Shown: positions 42,573 through 52,269, counted from the stretch's first letter. The stretch: DNA of 64,000 nt from Mesorhizobium sp. AR02 (GCF_024746835.1 NZ_CP080531.1:558001-622000); one strand, 5' to 3'. Translations and numbers: made by a program. The notes: generated by a model from the letters alone, not told the origin.

Positions 42573-43433
42573 TTACGAGGATCGTTCGGCTTTCAGCACC
42601 GAGACCGCCGCTTCGCTGTTGTGGACATAGTCATTGGCGTCCGGCTGCCTCTGCACCAAAAGGATGAACAACAGGTCGGTCAGCGTGAGCTGCGCGTCGC
42701 GCGCGGTGATGGAGGAGGAGCGCGCACGCTCCTCGTCGGCAATGGTGTAGAGGCGGATGTCGGCGACACGGCTCAGCGGATTGTCGTGCAGGCCGGTGAC
42801 GGCGATCACCGTCGTGCCGCGCTTGCGGGCAAGCTCGGCGATGCGCAAGGTTTCGATGCTGGCGCCGGAATAGGAAAGCGCGAACAGCACGTCGCCAGGC
42901 CCAAGCGTCGAGACATTGGCCATCTGGATGTGGCTGTCGCTGTCATGCAGCACGTTGCGGCCGAGTTTCATCAGCTTGTAGGAGAAATCGCGCGCCACCA
43001 GCGAGGAGGCGCCGACTCCGACCAGATGGATGCGGCGCGCGCCATCCAGCAACTCCAGCGTCCGGGAGATGATGCGCTCGCTGTTGGCGGCGACGGTCTG
43101 CTGCATCGACAGAAGCTTGCTGCCGATCAGCTTCTTCAGGATGACCGGAAACCCATCGCCGACCTCGATCGAACCGTGGATGACGCCGGCCGGCACTTGC
43201 CAGTCCTGCGCCTTGGCCTCGCTGACGGCGAGCTTGAGCTCCTGGTAGCTGGCATAGCCGAGTTTTTGGCTGAACTTGACGACACTCGACTGGCTGCGGC
43301 CGATCTCGGCCGCAAGGGCCGCTGTCGACAGCCGCAGCATCTGGTCGGGATTGTCGACGATATACTGACCGATCTCGCGATCACCGGGCGCCATGCCGTC
43401 GAGCTTCGCATTGATCCTGTTAAGGACGGACAC
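42573..43433 (-). CDS. RpiR/MurR-family transcriptional regulator
   Basis: 286 residues. The N-terminal RpiR helix-turn-helix spans residues 1-80 (STAALAAEIGRSQSSVVKFS, LGYASYQELK). The C-terminal SIS domain spans about residues 125-255 (RIHLVGVGASSLVARDFSYK; VLFALSYSGASIETL) and binds a phosphosugar. It is divergent from the murA paralogue and sits at the head of a peptidoglycan-recycling locus, so the effector is probably MurNAc-6-phosphate or GlcNAc-6-phosphate, as for MurR (inferred). It probably binds the paired GGAATAA sites described separately. Confidence 0.85.
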   Translation of the reverse strand: MSVLNRINAKLDGMAPGDREIGQYIVDNPDQMLRLSTAALAAEIGRSQSSVVKFSQKLGYASYQELKLAVSEAKAQDWQVPAGVIHGSIEVGDGFPVILKKLIGSKLLSMQQTVAANSERIISRTLELLDGARRIHLVGVGASSLVARDFSYKLMKLGRNVLHDSDSHIQMANVSTLGPGDVLFALSYSGASIETLRIAELARKRGTTVIAVTGLHDNPLSRVADIRLYTIADEERARSSSITARDAQLTLTDLLFILLVQRQPDANDYVHNSEAAVSVLKAERSS

Positions 43434-43489
43434 CGGATTCCCTCACGCTTCTCAGCCCATAAGCCGCGACCAGCGGCGCACCTGATCGA

Positions 43490-43541
43490 GGAATAAATTA
43501 TTCCAATTTCGATTGACAGCCAAGAACGCAGAATTAATTCT
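43490..43541 (+). promoter_or_regulatory. Operator and promoter ahead of the murA paralogue (site 1)
   Basis: GGAATAAATTATTCC (43490-43504, arms GGAATAA/TTATTCC) is followed after eight bases by TTGACA (43513-43518) and, further on, the palindrome AGAATTAATTCT (43530-43541) near the expected -10. The same operator plus -35 arrangement recurs at 45777. Between divergent rpiR and murA genes, so it may control both. Confidence 0.7.
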
Positions 43542-43631
43542 CAAACTGGATAGCCGATAGCCTGGGATTCGAGACGGATCTTCCTGAGAGAAACCGGACC
43601 ACCATCCGTTTCGCCATACAAGGGTTCAGCC

Positions 43632-44888
43632 ATGGACAGATTGCGGATCGTCGGCGGACGAAGACTAGAAGGCGCGGTCACCATATCCGGCGCCAAGAAC
43701 GCCGCTCTGCCACAGATCGCGGCCGCCCTGCTCAGCCCCTACCCGCTCGAACTGACCAATCTGCCAGATGTGACCGACGTCGAGAACATGCTCGGCGTGG
43801 TGCGGCTTCACGGCGCCGAGGTGACACGGTCGGCGCATGCCGCGACGATCGACACCAGTGCCGCCGTTTCCAAGGAGACGTCCTACGACACGGTGCGAAA
43901 AATGCGCGCAACGGTGCTGGTCCTGGCGCCGCTGCTTGCCCGGTTCGGCCATGCCCGGGTGTCGCTGCCCGGTGGCTGCGCGATCGGTGCGCGGCCGGTC
44001 GACATGCATGTAGCGGCACTCGCCGCACTCGGCGCCCGGATTGCCATCGAGAACGGCCTGATCGTCGCCTCGGCGCCGAACGGGCTCACAGGCACGCGCA
44101 TCGTCTTGAGCTCACCGTCGGTCGGGGCAACCGAGACCGCCATGATGGCGGCGACGGCGGCCAAGGGCGAAACCGAAATCCTCAACGCGGCGCGCGAGCC
44201 GGAAGTGGCAGATCTCGCCGCTTGCCTCAACGCGATGGGCGCGCGCATCGAAGGCGCCGGCACGCATCGCATCCTGATTGCCGGCGACACCGGCTGGCAT
44301 GCGGCCCGGCACGACATCATCCCGGACCGCATCGAAGCCGGCACCTATGCCATTGCCGCGGCGATCACCGGCGGCCAGCTCGAACTGACCCATGCCAGGC
44401 TCGAACACATGGCCTCGGTGGTGCAATTGCTGGAGGCCACCGGCGTCAGCGTCTGGCCGGGCGATCGCGGGCTGATCGTGTCACGCGACCGGCCGCTCAA
44501 GGCGGTCGATCTCACGACAGAACCCTATCCGGGTTTTCCGACCGATCTGCAGGCGCAGTTCATGGCGCTGATGTGTTGCGCCGAGGGCGCGTCGCTGCTG
44601 CGCGAAACCATCTTCGAGAACCGCTTCATGCATGTGCCCGAGCTGATGCGGCTTGGCGCCAACATCAAGCTGCAAGGCACCATGGCGCTGGTGCGCGGCG
44701 GCGAGAAGCTGCATGGCGCGCAGGTGATGGCCACCGACCTGCGCGCTTCGGTGTCGCTGGTGCTGGCGGCATTGGTCAGCGAAGGCGAGACCATCATCAA
44801 CCGCGTCTACCACCTCGACCGCGGCTATGAGCAACTCGATCGCAAGCTGCGTCTTTGCGGCGCCGACATCGAGCGGCTGAGCGCATGA
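43632..44888 (+). CDS. UDP-N-acetylglucosamine 1-carboxyvinyltransferase paralogue (MurA-like)
   Basis: 418 residues, full length for MurA. Active-site residues are present: Lys22 in SGAKNAALP and the PEP-reactive Cys116 in [12 protein letters not shown], the Cys targeted by fosfomycin. [13 protein letters not shown] near the end is also typical. MurA makes UDP-GlcNAc-enolpyruvate, the first committed step of peptidoglycan synthesis. This copy is the first gene of a recycling operon and overlaps the sugar-kinase gene by four bases (ATGA), so it is probably a second, dedicated copy rather than the housekeeping one. Cytoplasmic. Confidence 0.88.
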   Translation: MDRLRIVGGRRLEGAVTISGAKNAALPQIAAALLSPYPLELTNLPDVTDVENMLGVVRLHGAEVTRSAHAATIDTSAAVSKETSYDTVRKMRATVLVLAPLLARFGHARVSLPGGCAIGARPVDMHVAALAALGARIAIENGLIVASAPNGLTGTRIVLSSPSVGATETAMMAATAAKGETEILNAAREPEVADLAACLNAMGARIEGAGTHRILIAGDTGWHAARHDIIPDRIEAGTYAIAAAITGGQLELTHARLEHMASVVQLLEATGVSVWPGDRGLIVSRDRPLKAVDLTTEPYPGFPTDLQAQFMALMCCAEGASLLRETIFENRFMHVPELMRLGANIKLQGTMALVRGGEKLHGAQVMATDLRASVSLVLAALVSEGETIINRVYHLDRGYEQLDRKLRLCGADIERLSA

Positions 44889-45763
44889 GCGGCGCGGATT
44901 ATTTTCTCGGCGTCGACGGCGGCGGCACCGGCTGCCGGGCTCGCATCGAGGATGCCGAGGGAAGCGTGCTGGGACAAGGCCTGTCCGGCCCGGCGACAAC
45001 CCGACTCGGCATCGACGCGGCCTGGGCCTCCATTGCCAAAGCCTTTGGCGCGGCGATCGAAGAGACAGGGTTCGGACCGACCGAGATCGCTGGGATTCGC
45101 GCCGGCATCGGCCTTGCCGGGATCGGCCGCAAGGGCGCGCTCGATGCGTTGCGGGCGATCGCGCATCCCTTTGCCAGCATCGATTTTGTCAGCGACGGCG
45201 TCGGCGCCTGCCTGGGCGCGCATTCCGGCCAGGACGGCGCCATCGTCATCGCCGGTACCGGCTCGATCGGCCTCGGCTTTGTCGAGGGGCGCGACCTGCG
45301 CGTCGGCGGCTACGGCTTTCCGATCTCGGACGAAGGCAGCGGCGCCGATCTTGGCCTGAAAGCCGTGCAACTGGCGCTGCGCGCCCATGACGGGCGGCAC
45401 GAGCGGACGGCGCTGCTGGCTGAGGTGATGCAGCGCTTCGAAGGCGACCCGATGGAAGCCGTCGCCTGGATGGACCGCGCCAGCGCCACCGACTATGCGG
45501 CGCTGGCGCCAATGGTGATGCGCCATGCCGACCAGGGCGACCCGGCCGGACGGCGTATCGTGCAAAGTGCCGCCGAGCAGATCGATACGCTGGTGCGGGT
45601 GCTGTTCGAAAAAGGCGCGCCGCGCGTGACCTTGCTGGGCGGCCTCGCCAGCCCGCTCGAACCCTGGCTTTCGCCAGATGTGCGGCGCCGGCTGAAGCCC
45701 GCCGACGGTGACGCCGTGTCCGGCGCGATCATCCTTGCCAAGCGGTCGCTCTGCACACGGTAG
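44885..45763 (+). CDS. BadF/BadG/BcrA-type amino-sugar kinase (N-acetylglucosamine-kinase-like)
   Basis: 292 residues starting [20 protein letters not shown], whose DGGGT is the phosphate-1 motif. AGTGSIGLGFVEGRDLRVGG is the phosphate-2/hinge region, and SDEGSGADLGLKAV is typical of GlcNAc kinases of the eukaryotic NAGK/BadF group. It probably phosphorylates GlcNAc or MurNAc released from imported muropeptides, giving substrate for MurQ. Translationally coupled to the murA paralogue. The sugar specificity cannot be read from sequence. Confidence 0.83.
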   Translation: MSGADYFLGVDGGGTGCRARIEDAEGSVLGQGLSGPATTRLGIDAAWASIAKAFGAAIEETGFGPTEIAGIRAGIGLAGIGRKGALDALRAIAHPFASIDFVSDGVGACLGAHSGQDGAIVIAGTGSIGLGFVEGRDLRVGGYGFPISDEGSGADLGLKAVQLALRAHDGRHERTALLAEVMQRFEGDPMEAVAWMDRASATDYAALAPMVMRHADQGDPAGRRIVQSAAEQIDTLVRVLFEKGAPRVTLLGGLASPLEPWLSPDVRRRLKPADGDAVSGAIILAKRSLCTR

Positions 45764-45776
45764 GCGCTGCAGGATA

Positions 45777-45829
45777 GGAATAAAATATTCCAAATTTCTG
45801 TTGACGATGTGAATATCCAATTCTAAAAA
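45777..45829 (+). promoter_or_regulatory. Operator and promoter ahead of murQ (site 2)
   Basis: GGAATAAAATATTCC (45777-45791) is followed after nine bases by TTGACG (45801-45806), a 17-base spacer and TAAAAA (45824-45829). It differs from site 1 by two bases and keeps nearly the same distance to the -35. Downstream in the leader is a seven-base hairpin (ACGGACC at 45853-45859, GGTCCGT at 45863-45869). This makes murQ and the importer a separately started but co-regulated unit. Confidence 0.7.
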
Positions 45830-45923
45830 GTTAACAAAGAAAAACTGCGATGACGGACCCAAGGTCCGTTTGCACTGGTGCCCGTTGAGCCATGCCGGGC
45901 AGCATGATTTTGAAAGCACTGGA

Positions 45924-46847
45924 ATGACCGAACAAGGGTTGATGTCCGAGCTGGACCGGCTGGTTTCCGAAGGCCGGAACCCGAGGACTGTCGACATCGA
46001 CCTGCTGCCGACCATCGATGTGCTGCGCAAGATCAATGACGAGGACAGGCTTGTTCCGGCGGCTGTCGAAAAGGTGCTGCCGGAAATCGCCGCCGCGGTC
46101 GACCGGATCGTGCTTGCCTTCCAGAAAGGCGCGCGGCTGATCTACATCGGCGCCGGCACCAGCGGCCGGCTCGGGGTCCTCGACGCCTCGGAATGCCCGC
46201 CCACTTTCGGCGTGCCTGAAGACATGGTGATCGGCCTCATCGCCGGCGGACCGGACGCCCTGGTGCGATCGACGGAAGGCGCCGAGGACGATCCGAAAAT
46301 GGGCGCACGGGCGCTGCGGGAGATCGGGCTCACACCCGACGACGTCGTCGTCGGCATCGCGGTCAGCGGGCGCACGCCCTATGTCATCGGTGGGCTGAAC
46401 TATGCGAAACAGGTGGGTGCCACCACTGTCGCCCTGTCCTGCAATCCGGCCTCGACCATTGCCGGCATCGCCGACATCGCCATCTCGCCGGTCGTCGGGC
46501 CTGAAGTGCTCACCGGCTCGACTAGGCTGAAGTCGGGAACCGCGCAGAAGCTGGTGCTCAACATGCTGACCACGGCCTCGATGATCCGTATCGGCAAGAG
46601 CTATGAGAACCTGATGGTCGACCTTAACCCGTCCAACAAGAAGCTGGTGGCAAGGGCGATCAGGATCGTCATGCAGACCACCGGCTGCACGGCGCAGCAG
46701 GCCAAACAGGCACTCCACCAGACAAGCAATGATGTGAAGCTGGCGATCCTGGTGACAATCACTGGCCTCGATGTCGAGGCGGCGCGAGCCGCCCTCGGCA
46801 AGGCCGGAGGCTTCCTGCGAAAGGCAATCAGCGACAAGACGGCGTGA
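45924..46847 (+). CDS. murQ: N-acetylmuramic acid 6-phosphate etherase MurQ
   Basis: 307 residues from the ATG of [11 protein letters not shown]; a frame reaching 45870 is leader. The SIS fold carries the MurQ signature [21 protein letters not shown] with the catalytic Glu, a second Glu in STEGAEDD, and [11 protein letters not shown]. It cleaves the lactyl ether of MurNAc-6-phosphate to GlcNAc-6-phosphate and D-lactate in the cytoplasm. It is followed by a peptide ABC importer, indicating uptake of muropeptides. It starts its own transcription unit behind operator site 2. Confidence 0.93.
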   Translation: MTEQGLMSELDRLVSEGRNPRTVDIDLLPTIDVLRKINDEDRLVPAAVEKVLPEIAAAVDRIVLAFQKGARLIYIGAGTSGRLGVLDASECPPTFGVPEDMVIGLIAGGPDALVRSTEGAEDDPKMGARALREIGLTPDDVVVGIAVSGRTPYVIGGLNYAKQVGATTVALSCNPASTIAGIADIAISPVVGPEVLTGSTRLKSGTAQKLVLNMLTTASMIRIGKSYENLMVDLNPSNKKLVARAIRIVMQTTGCTAQQAKQALHQTSNDVKLAILVTITGLDVEAARAALGKAGGFLRKAISDKTA

Positions 46848-46945
46848 GGCCGCATAGACTGGGCCGATACTCCGAAGCATGTGTGTCTTGGAAGCGGTCG
46901 GCAGAAACTGCAAGGCATCAAGTCAAATCATAATGGGAGACGAAA

Positions 46946-48463
46946 ATGATAGGGCATCTCACAAGAACACTGCTGTCGGGCATCACGGTTGCCGCGATGC
47001 TCGGCGTGGCTGTGGTTTCAACACAGGCGGCAACGCTGCACATGGCCTGGTCGCAGGACGCCACCGGGCTTGACCCGCACAAGCAGACGGCGTTTTCGTC
47101 GCTGCGGCTGCTGGAACTGATTTATGAGCCGCTGGTGCGGGTCGACGCCAGCCTGCAGATCATCCCTGCCATCGCCACGTCCTGGGAGTTTTCCAAGGAC
47201 GGCAAGGAACTGACCTTCAAGCTCGATCCCAAGGCGAAATTCCAGGACGGCACGGCCGTGACCTCGGCCGACGTCAAGGCCTCGTTCGAGCGCATCCTCG
47301 ACGAGAAGACCGGCGCGGCCGCCCGCGCCAACTTCCTGTCGATCGCCAGCATCGACACGCCGGATGCGGCGACCGTCGTGTTCCATCTGTCGCAGCCCGA
47401 TGTGCCGATCCTGACGGCGATGAGCGACGTCAATGCGGCCATCGTTCCGGCCAGCGAAATCAAGGCCGGCTCGATCGGCACCAAGGCGGTCGGCTCGGGC
47501 CCGTTCAAGCTCGACAAATGGGACCCCAACGCCAAGGAAGTCTTGAGCGCCAACAAGGACTGGGCCGGCGGCGCGACCGGTGTCGACGGCATCGAGATCA
47601 GCGTGCTGCCGGACGAAGCGGCGATCCTCGCCGCCATGCGCACCAAGCAGATCGATTTCGCGCTGCTCAACGACCCGCTGGTCGCGACACTGGTGCCGAA
47701 GGAGGCCAGCCTGCAGCTGAACCGCGTGCCGGTGCTCGCCTACCACGTGCTGCAGCTCAACCCGTCGCGCAAGCCGATGACCGAGCTCAAGGTGCGCCAG
47801 GCAATCTCCTGCGCGATCGACCGGCAAGAGGTGCTGGACACCGCTTCGCTCGGCGAAGGCAAGGTCACCGGACCGCTGACCATCCCGGCGCTGGCGACCG
47901 ATCCCAGCCAGCTGTTCTGCTACAAGCGCGACGTCGAAAAGGCCAAGAAGCTGATGGCCGAGGCCGGCTTTGCCGACGGCTTTTCGGCGACCGTGATCGG
48001 CGCCACCGGCGAGCCGCCGACGGCGGCGGCGGAAGCCCAGGTCATCCAGTCGCAGCTCGCTGAAATCGGCGTCAAGCTCGACATCAAGATGATGGAGCTC
48101 AACGTCTATGTCGACGCCTGGCTGAAGGGCGATTTCGACATGGCGATCGCGCTCAACGGCGGCCGGGCCGACCCCTACACCATGTACAACCGCTACTGGA
48201 CCAAGGCCGGCAATCTGCAGAAAGTGGCGAACTATATCGACGACACGCTGGACAGCCAGATGCAGCAGGGCCGCGCCGAGACCGACCCGGCGAAGCGCAA
48301 GGCGATCTTCGCCGAATTCGAGAAACACCTCGCCGAGGTGTCGCCGTGGATCTGGCTCTACACGTCCTACAGCTACACGGCCCAGCAGAAGAACATCGCC
48401 GGCTTCGTGCCGACGCCGACGGGCACGCTGTTCAGCCTGAGCAAGGTTACCATCCAGCAGTAG
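46946..48463 (+). CDS. Peptide ABC transporter substrate-binding protein (family 5)
   Basis: 505 residues with a Sec signal peptide ending at TQAA (about residue 29). The family 5 (DppA/OppA) signature lies near residue 80 (AIATSWEFSKDGKELTFKL). FQDGTAVTSADVKASFERIL and IPALATDPSQ are also characteristic. Periplasmic. In this locus the ligand is likely a muropeptide, free stem peptide or anhydro-disaccharide-peptide rather than a generic dipeptide (inference from murQ and anmK). 98 bases after murQ, with GGGAG upstream. Confidence 0.87.
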   Translation: MIGHLTRTLLSGITVAAMLGVAVVSTQAATLHMAWSQDATGLDPHKQTAFSSLRLLELIYEPLVRVDASLQIIPAIATSWEFSKDGKELTFKLDPKAKFQDGTAVTSADVKASFERILDEKTGAAARANFLSIASIDTPDAATVVFHLSQPDVPILTAMSDVNAAIVPASEIKAGSIGTKAVGSGPFKLDKWDPNAKEVLSANKDWAGGATGVDGIEISVLPDEAAILAAMRTKQIDFALLNDPLVATLVPKEASLQLNRVPVLAYHVLQLNPSRKPMTELKVRQAISCAIDRQEVLDTASLGEGKVTGPLTIPALATDPSQLFCYKRDVEKAKKLMAEAGFADGFSATVIGATGEPPTAAAEAQVIQSQLAEIGVKLDIKMMELNVYVDAWLKGDFDMAIALNGGRADPYTMYNRYWTKAGNLQKVANYIDDTLDSQMQQGRAETDPAKRKAIFAEFEKHLAEVSPWIWLYTSYSYTAQQKNIAGFVPTPTGTLFSLSKVTIQQ

Positions 48464-48496
48464 CCGCGCAGGCATTGGACGAGAGGACTTCTTCGC

Positions 48497-49456
48497 GTGA
48501 ACTATCTGATGCGACGACTGGCGACGTTTCCTCTCGTCCTGCTTGGCGTGTCCGTCCTGGTCTTCGTTGCGATCCGGATGGTGCCGGGCGATTCAATCAC
48601 GGCGATGCTGGGTACCGAAGCCGGCCTGCTGACGCCGGCGCAGCGGGATTCGCTCGCCGCCTATTTCGGCATCGACCAGCCCTGGTTCATCCAGTACTGG
48701 CGCTGGATCGGCGGCATCATGCACGGCAATCTCGGCATCTCCGTCACCTATGGCAGGCCGGTGCTCGACGTCATCCTCGAACGTTTCCCGCTGACGCTAG
48801 AGTTGGCCGTCCTGTCGATGATCATCGCGCTCATCGTCGGCTTGCCGGCGGGCATCTTTGCCGCCACGCACAATGAGAAACTGTCGGACCTCGGGGTGCG
48901 CATCGCCGCCATGATCGGCCAGTCAACGCCGAGCTTCGTGCTTGGCCTCTTGATCATCTACACGCTGTCGGCCGGCTTCGGCGTGCTGCCGGCGATGGGC
49001 GAATTCGCGCCGCTCTGGCAGGATCCCTTGCGCAATCTCAGCCAGCTGATCCTGCCCGCCATCACGCTCGGCTTCGCTTTCGCCGCGTCGGTCACCCGCA
49101 TATCGCGCTCGGCCATGCTCGACGTTTTGAGCGACGATTATGTGCGCACCGCCCGCAGCAAGGGCGCGTCGGCGCGCAGCGTCATCTGGCGGCATGCCTT
49201 GCCCAATGCGCTGATCCCGGTGGTGACGCTCAGCGGCATCGAGTTCGGCTATCTGCTGGGCGGCGCCGTCATCGTCGAGCAGATTTATGCCTTGCCCGGC
49301 CTCGGGCGCATGGTGCTCGACGCCATCCTGCAGCGCGACTACGCGCTGGTGCAGGGAGCCGTGCTGTTCATCGCCTTCAACTTCATGATCGTCAATCTCC
49401 TGGTCGACCTCGCCTATGTCGCGCTCGATCCGCGCATCCGGCTGGGAGAGCAGTGA
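48497..49456 (+). CDS. Peptide ABC transporter permease (DppB-like)
   Basis: 319 residues from GTG. An N-terminal hydrophobic helix (FPLVLLGVSVLVFVAIRMVPG) and the family motif near residue 100 are typical of DppB. The EAA loop is ARSKGASARSVIWRHALPNA. It forms the membrane pore with the next permease, whose ATG overlaps this stop by one base (TGATG). Confidence 0.9.
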   Translation: MNYLMRRLATFPLVLLGVSVLVFVAIRMVPGDSITAMLGTEAGLLTPAQRDSLAAYFGIDQPWFIQYWRWIGGIMHGNLGISVTYGRPVLDVILERFPLTLELAVLSMIIALIVGLPAGIFAATHNEKLSDLGVRIAAMIGQSTPSFVLGLLIIYTLSAGFGVLPAMGEFAPLWQDPLRNLSQLILPAITLGFAFAASVTRISRSAMLDVLSDDYVRTARSKGASARSVIWRHALPNALIPVVTLSGIEFGYLLGGAVIVEQIYALPGLGRMVLDAILQRDYALVQGAVLFIAFNFMIVNLLVDLAYVALDPRIRLGEQ

Positions 49457-50295
49457 TGCGCATCCTGCGCGCCATTTTCGGTCATGGCAGCGGCCGCATT
49501 GGCGGCGTCATCGTCGGCGTCTATTTGCTGATCGCCATCCTCGGCCTGTTCGGGCTGACGCCGCACAACCCGATCACGCAGTTCCGCGTCGACCGGCTGC
49601 ACGCACCCAATGGCGCCTACTGGATGGGCACCGATTTGTTCGGCCGCGACGTCGCCAGCCGGCTGATGGCGGGCGTCGGCCAGTCCTTCACGGTCGCCTT
49701 CTTTTCGGTGGCTTTCGCCACCCTCGCCGGCACCGTACTCGGGCTGGCTGCCGCCTGGCTCGGACGCCGCTGGGATGGCGTGGTAATGCGCATCATGGAT
49801 GTGCTGCTGGCCTTCCCGGCGATCCTTTTGGCCCTGCTCATCGTCACGGTTGCGGGGCCTGGCACATGGACAAGCGTCGTCGCCATCGGCATCGTCTACA
49901 CGCCGATCTTCACCCGCGTGGTGCGCGGCCCTGCTTTGTCGCTCAAGGCCCGCGAATTCGTCGACGCCGCGCGCACCTTTGGCAGCAGTTCGTTCTACAT
50001 CGTCACGCGGCATTTGCTGCTCAATCTGGTGGCGCCGCTGACCGTGCAGGTGACGCTGGCGCTGGCCTGGGCGCTGCTCACCGAAGCTGGCCTGAGTTTC
50101 CTCGGGCTCGGCACGCAGCCGCCCGCGGCATCACTTGGCCTGATGCTGAGCGACAGCCGCAATCTGATGGAGACCGCGCCCTGGCTGATGATTTTTCCGG
50201 GCCTGACCATCATGATCAGCATCCTCGGCTTCAACCTGCTGGGTGACGCCTTGCGCGACATCCTCGACCCCAGGATGCGGAGGGCGCCGGCATGA
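49456..50295 (+). CDS. Peptide ABC transporter permease (DppC-like)
   Basis: 279 residues. The DppC features are HWLGTD-like YWMGTDLFGRDVASRL, membrane helices, and the EAA loop DAARTFGSSSFYIVTRHLLLN. The ATG at 49456 is preceded by GGGAGAG; a GTG one codon earlier is possible. Coupled to both neighbours by overlapping stop/start codons (four bases with the ATPase gene). Confidence 0.9.
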   Translation: MRILRAIFGHGSGRIGGVIVGVYLLIAILGLFGLTPHNPITQFRVDRLHAPNGAYWMGTDLFGRDVASRLMAGVGQSFTVAFFSVAFATLAGTVLGLAAAWLGRRWDGVVMRIMDVLLAFPAILLALLIVTVAGPGTWTSVVAIGIVYTPIFTRVVRGPALSLKAREFVDAARTFGSSSFYIVTRHLLLNLVAPLTVQVTLALAWALLTEAGLSFLGLGTQPPAASLGLMLSDSRNLMETAPWLMIFPGLTIMISILGFNLLGDALRDILDPRMRRAPA

Positions 50296-52040
50296 CGCCG
50301 CTTCTGTCCATCCGCGATCTTCGCGTCGGCTTCGGCCGCAATCCACAGGCCAATGAAGTGGTGCACGGCGTCAGTTTCGACCTCGCTGATGGCGAGACAC
50401 TGGCCATTGTCGGCGAAAGCGGCTCGGGCAAATCCGTCACCGCGCTGTCGATCAACCGGCTGATCGATTTCGGCGGCGGTCGCATCACCGGCGGTTCGAT
50501 GACACTGAAGCGCGCCGGTGGCAGCCTCTTCGACCTGATGACTGCCACCGAACCGCAGCTGACCGGCATTCGCGGCGCCGAGATCGGCATGATCTTCCAG
50601 GAACCGATGACCTCGCTAAATCCGGTGCTGACCATCGGCACGCAGATCGAGGAATCGTTTCGCCTGCACCGCGGCCTGACCGGCCGGCAAGCCACGGCGG
50701 CGGCCAAGGATGCGCTCGACCGCGTCCGCATTCCCGATGCCGCAAGGCGGCTGAAATACACGCCCAACCAGCTGTCGGGCGGCATGCTGCAACGGGTGAT
50801 GATCGCCATTGCGCTCGCCTGCAATCCCCGCCTGCTGATCGCCGACGAGCCGACGACGGCGCTCGACGTCACCGTGCAGGCGCAGATCATGGCGCTGCTG
50901 GCCGAACTGAAGCGGGAAACCGGCATGTCGATGATCTTCATCACCCATGATATCGGCCTGGTTGCCGGCATCGCCGACAAGGTGATGGTGATGCAGAACG
51001 GGCAGGCCGTCGAGCAAGGCGAGTTGAACCAGATCCTCGACCGGCCACGGCATCCCTACACGCAGCACCTGCTGCAGGACGTGCCGCATTTCGCCAAGGG
51101 AAGCGCGACCCGCGCGGACGGACAACGCGACAAGGACACAAGCTCAGAGCCCGCCTTGAAGGTCGACGGCCTCGTCGTGCGGTTCCCCCTCAAGAGCAAT
51201 TTCTTCAGCCGCGCCACCGGCGCGGTGCATGCCGTCGACGGCGTCGACTTCGACCTGATGCCGGGCGAAACGCTGGCGATTGTCGGCGAAAGCGGTTCCG
51301 GCAAATCGACCACCGCGAAGGCGGTGCTCGGGCTGGTCCGCTCAACGCGCGGCAGTTTCTCTGTCGGCGCCCGGGCGGCCTCGGCCGAGCACAGCGCCAG
51401 GCCCGTGCAGATGGTGTTCCAGAACCCCTATGCCTCGCTCAATCCGAGGCTGACCATCGAAAGCATCCTGGCCGAACCAGTCATCGCCACCGGCGGCCCT
51501 GTGAATGCGGGAACCCGGGCCAGGATGGCGAGCCTGCTCGAACGCGTCGGCCTGCCTGGGAATAGCCTGGAGCGCTATCCGCATGAATTCTCCGGCGGCC
51601 AGCGGCAGAGACTGTGCATTGCGCGTGCGCTGATGCTCAACCCGTCCGTGGTTGTGCTCGATGAAGCAGTGTCGGCGCTCGACGTCTCGGTGCAGGCCAA
51701 GGTGATGGAGCTGCTGGTCGACCTGCAGCGCGAGTTTGGGCTGGCCTATCTCTTCATCTCGCACGACATGGCGGTCGTCGAGCGGATCGCGCATCGCATC
51801 GCCGTCATCTATGCCGGCCAGATCGTCGAGATCGGCGACGCCGCCTCGGTGCTGTCGAAGCCGAAGCATTCCTATACGAAGAAGCTCATCGCTGCTGTTC
51901 CGACCATCGACCGGCGGCGTGAGCATTTCGAGATCGACACGCGTCAGGTGCCGTCGCTGGTGCGTCCGCAGGGGTTTGAGCCGGCGCCGGCGCGGTGGGA
52001 GCAGTTTGGCGGGGATCATATGGCGAGGGTGGAAGGGTGA
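50292..52040 (+). CDS. Fused double ABC ATPase of the peptide importer (DppD-DppF type)
   Basis: 582 residues with two full nucleotide-binding domains. The first has Walker A GESGSGKSVTALS, signature LSGGMLQRVMIAIAL and Walker B LLIADEPTTALD. The second has Walker A GESGSGKSTTAKAV, signature FSGGQRQRLCIARAL and Walker B VVLDEAVSALD (Ala-Val in place of the usual Pro-Thr). Each ends with the oligopeptide-transporter C-terminal extension (HPYTQHLL; HSYTKKLIAAVP). Fusion of the two subunits resembles YejF and GsiA. Last transporter gene before a RIME-like repeat. Confidence 0.92.
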   Translation: MTPLLSIRDLRVGFGRNPQANEVVHGVSFDLADGETLAIVGESGSGKSVTALSINRLIDFGGGRITGGSMTLKRAGGSLFDLMTATEPQLTGIRGAEIGMIFQEPMTSLNPVLTIGTQIEESFRLHRGLTGRQATAAAKDALDRVRIPDAARRLKYTPNQLSGGMLQRVMIAIALACNPRLLIADEPTTALDVTVQAQIMALLAELKRETGMSMIFITHDIGLVAGIADKVMVMQNGQAVEQGELNQILDRPRHPYTQHLLQDVPHFAKGSATRADGQRDKDTSSEPALKVDGLVVRFPLKSNFFSRATGAVHAVDGVDFDLMPGETLAIVGESGSGKSTTAKAVLGLVRSTRGSFSVGARAASAEHSARPVQMVFQNPYASLNPRLTIESILAEPVIATGGPVNAGTRARMASLLERVGLPGNSLERYPHEFSGGQRQRLCIARALMLNPSVVVLDEAVSALDVSVQAKVMELLVDLQREFGLAYLFISHDMAVVERIAHRIAVIYAGQIVEIGDAASVLSKPKHSYTKKLIAAVPTIDRRREHFEIDTRQVPSLVRPQGFEPAPARWEQFGGDHMARVEG

Positions 52041-52078
52041 TTGACGGTGCCCTGGGATATCCGAGGTTGGCGGGACAG

Positions 52079-52235
52079 CACCCCCCTCTGCCCTACCGGG
52101 CATCTCCCCCGCAAGGGGGGAGATCGGATGTCGCCTCGGCTTTCGCCAATCTCCAATGTTGGAAGGTTGGCGGAACATCAACGCTGCCGATCTCCCCCCT
52201 TGCGGGGGAGATGTCCGGCAGGACAGAGGGGGGTG
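52079..52235. repeat. RIME-like mosaic palindrome
   Basis: 157-base palindromic element. Arms of 49 bases (52079-52127 and 52187-52235) are inverted copies differing at three positions. Each arm contains its own hairpin (ATCTCCCCC / GGGGGAGAT). The centre (52145-52171) holds a further imperfect dyad of CCAA/TTGG repeats. Sequence and structure match the Rhizobium-specific intergenic mosaic element class as I remember it. It lies between the transporter ATPase and the serine hydrolase, where it may act in mRNA processing. Confidence 0.88.
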
Positions 52236-52269
52236 TGACGGATCGCAGCCTCTCCGATGGAGTCAGCCA

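Noticed and set aside
52041..52238. Small open frames within the RIME-like element
   Set aside because: They only translate the palindrome arms.
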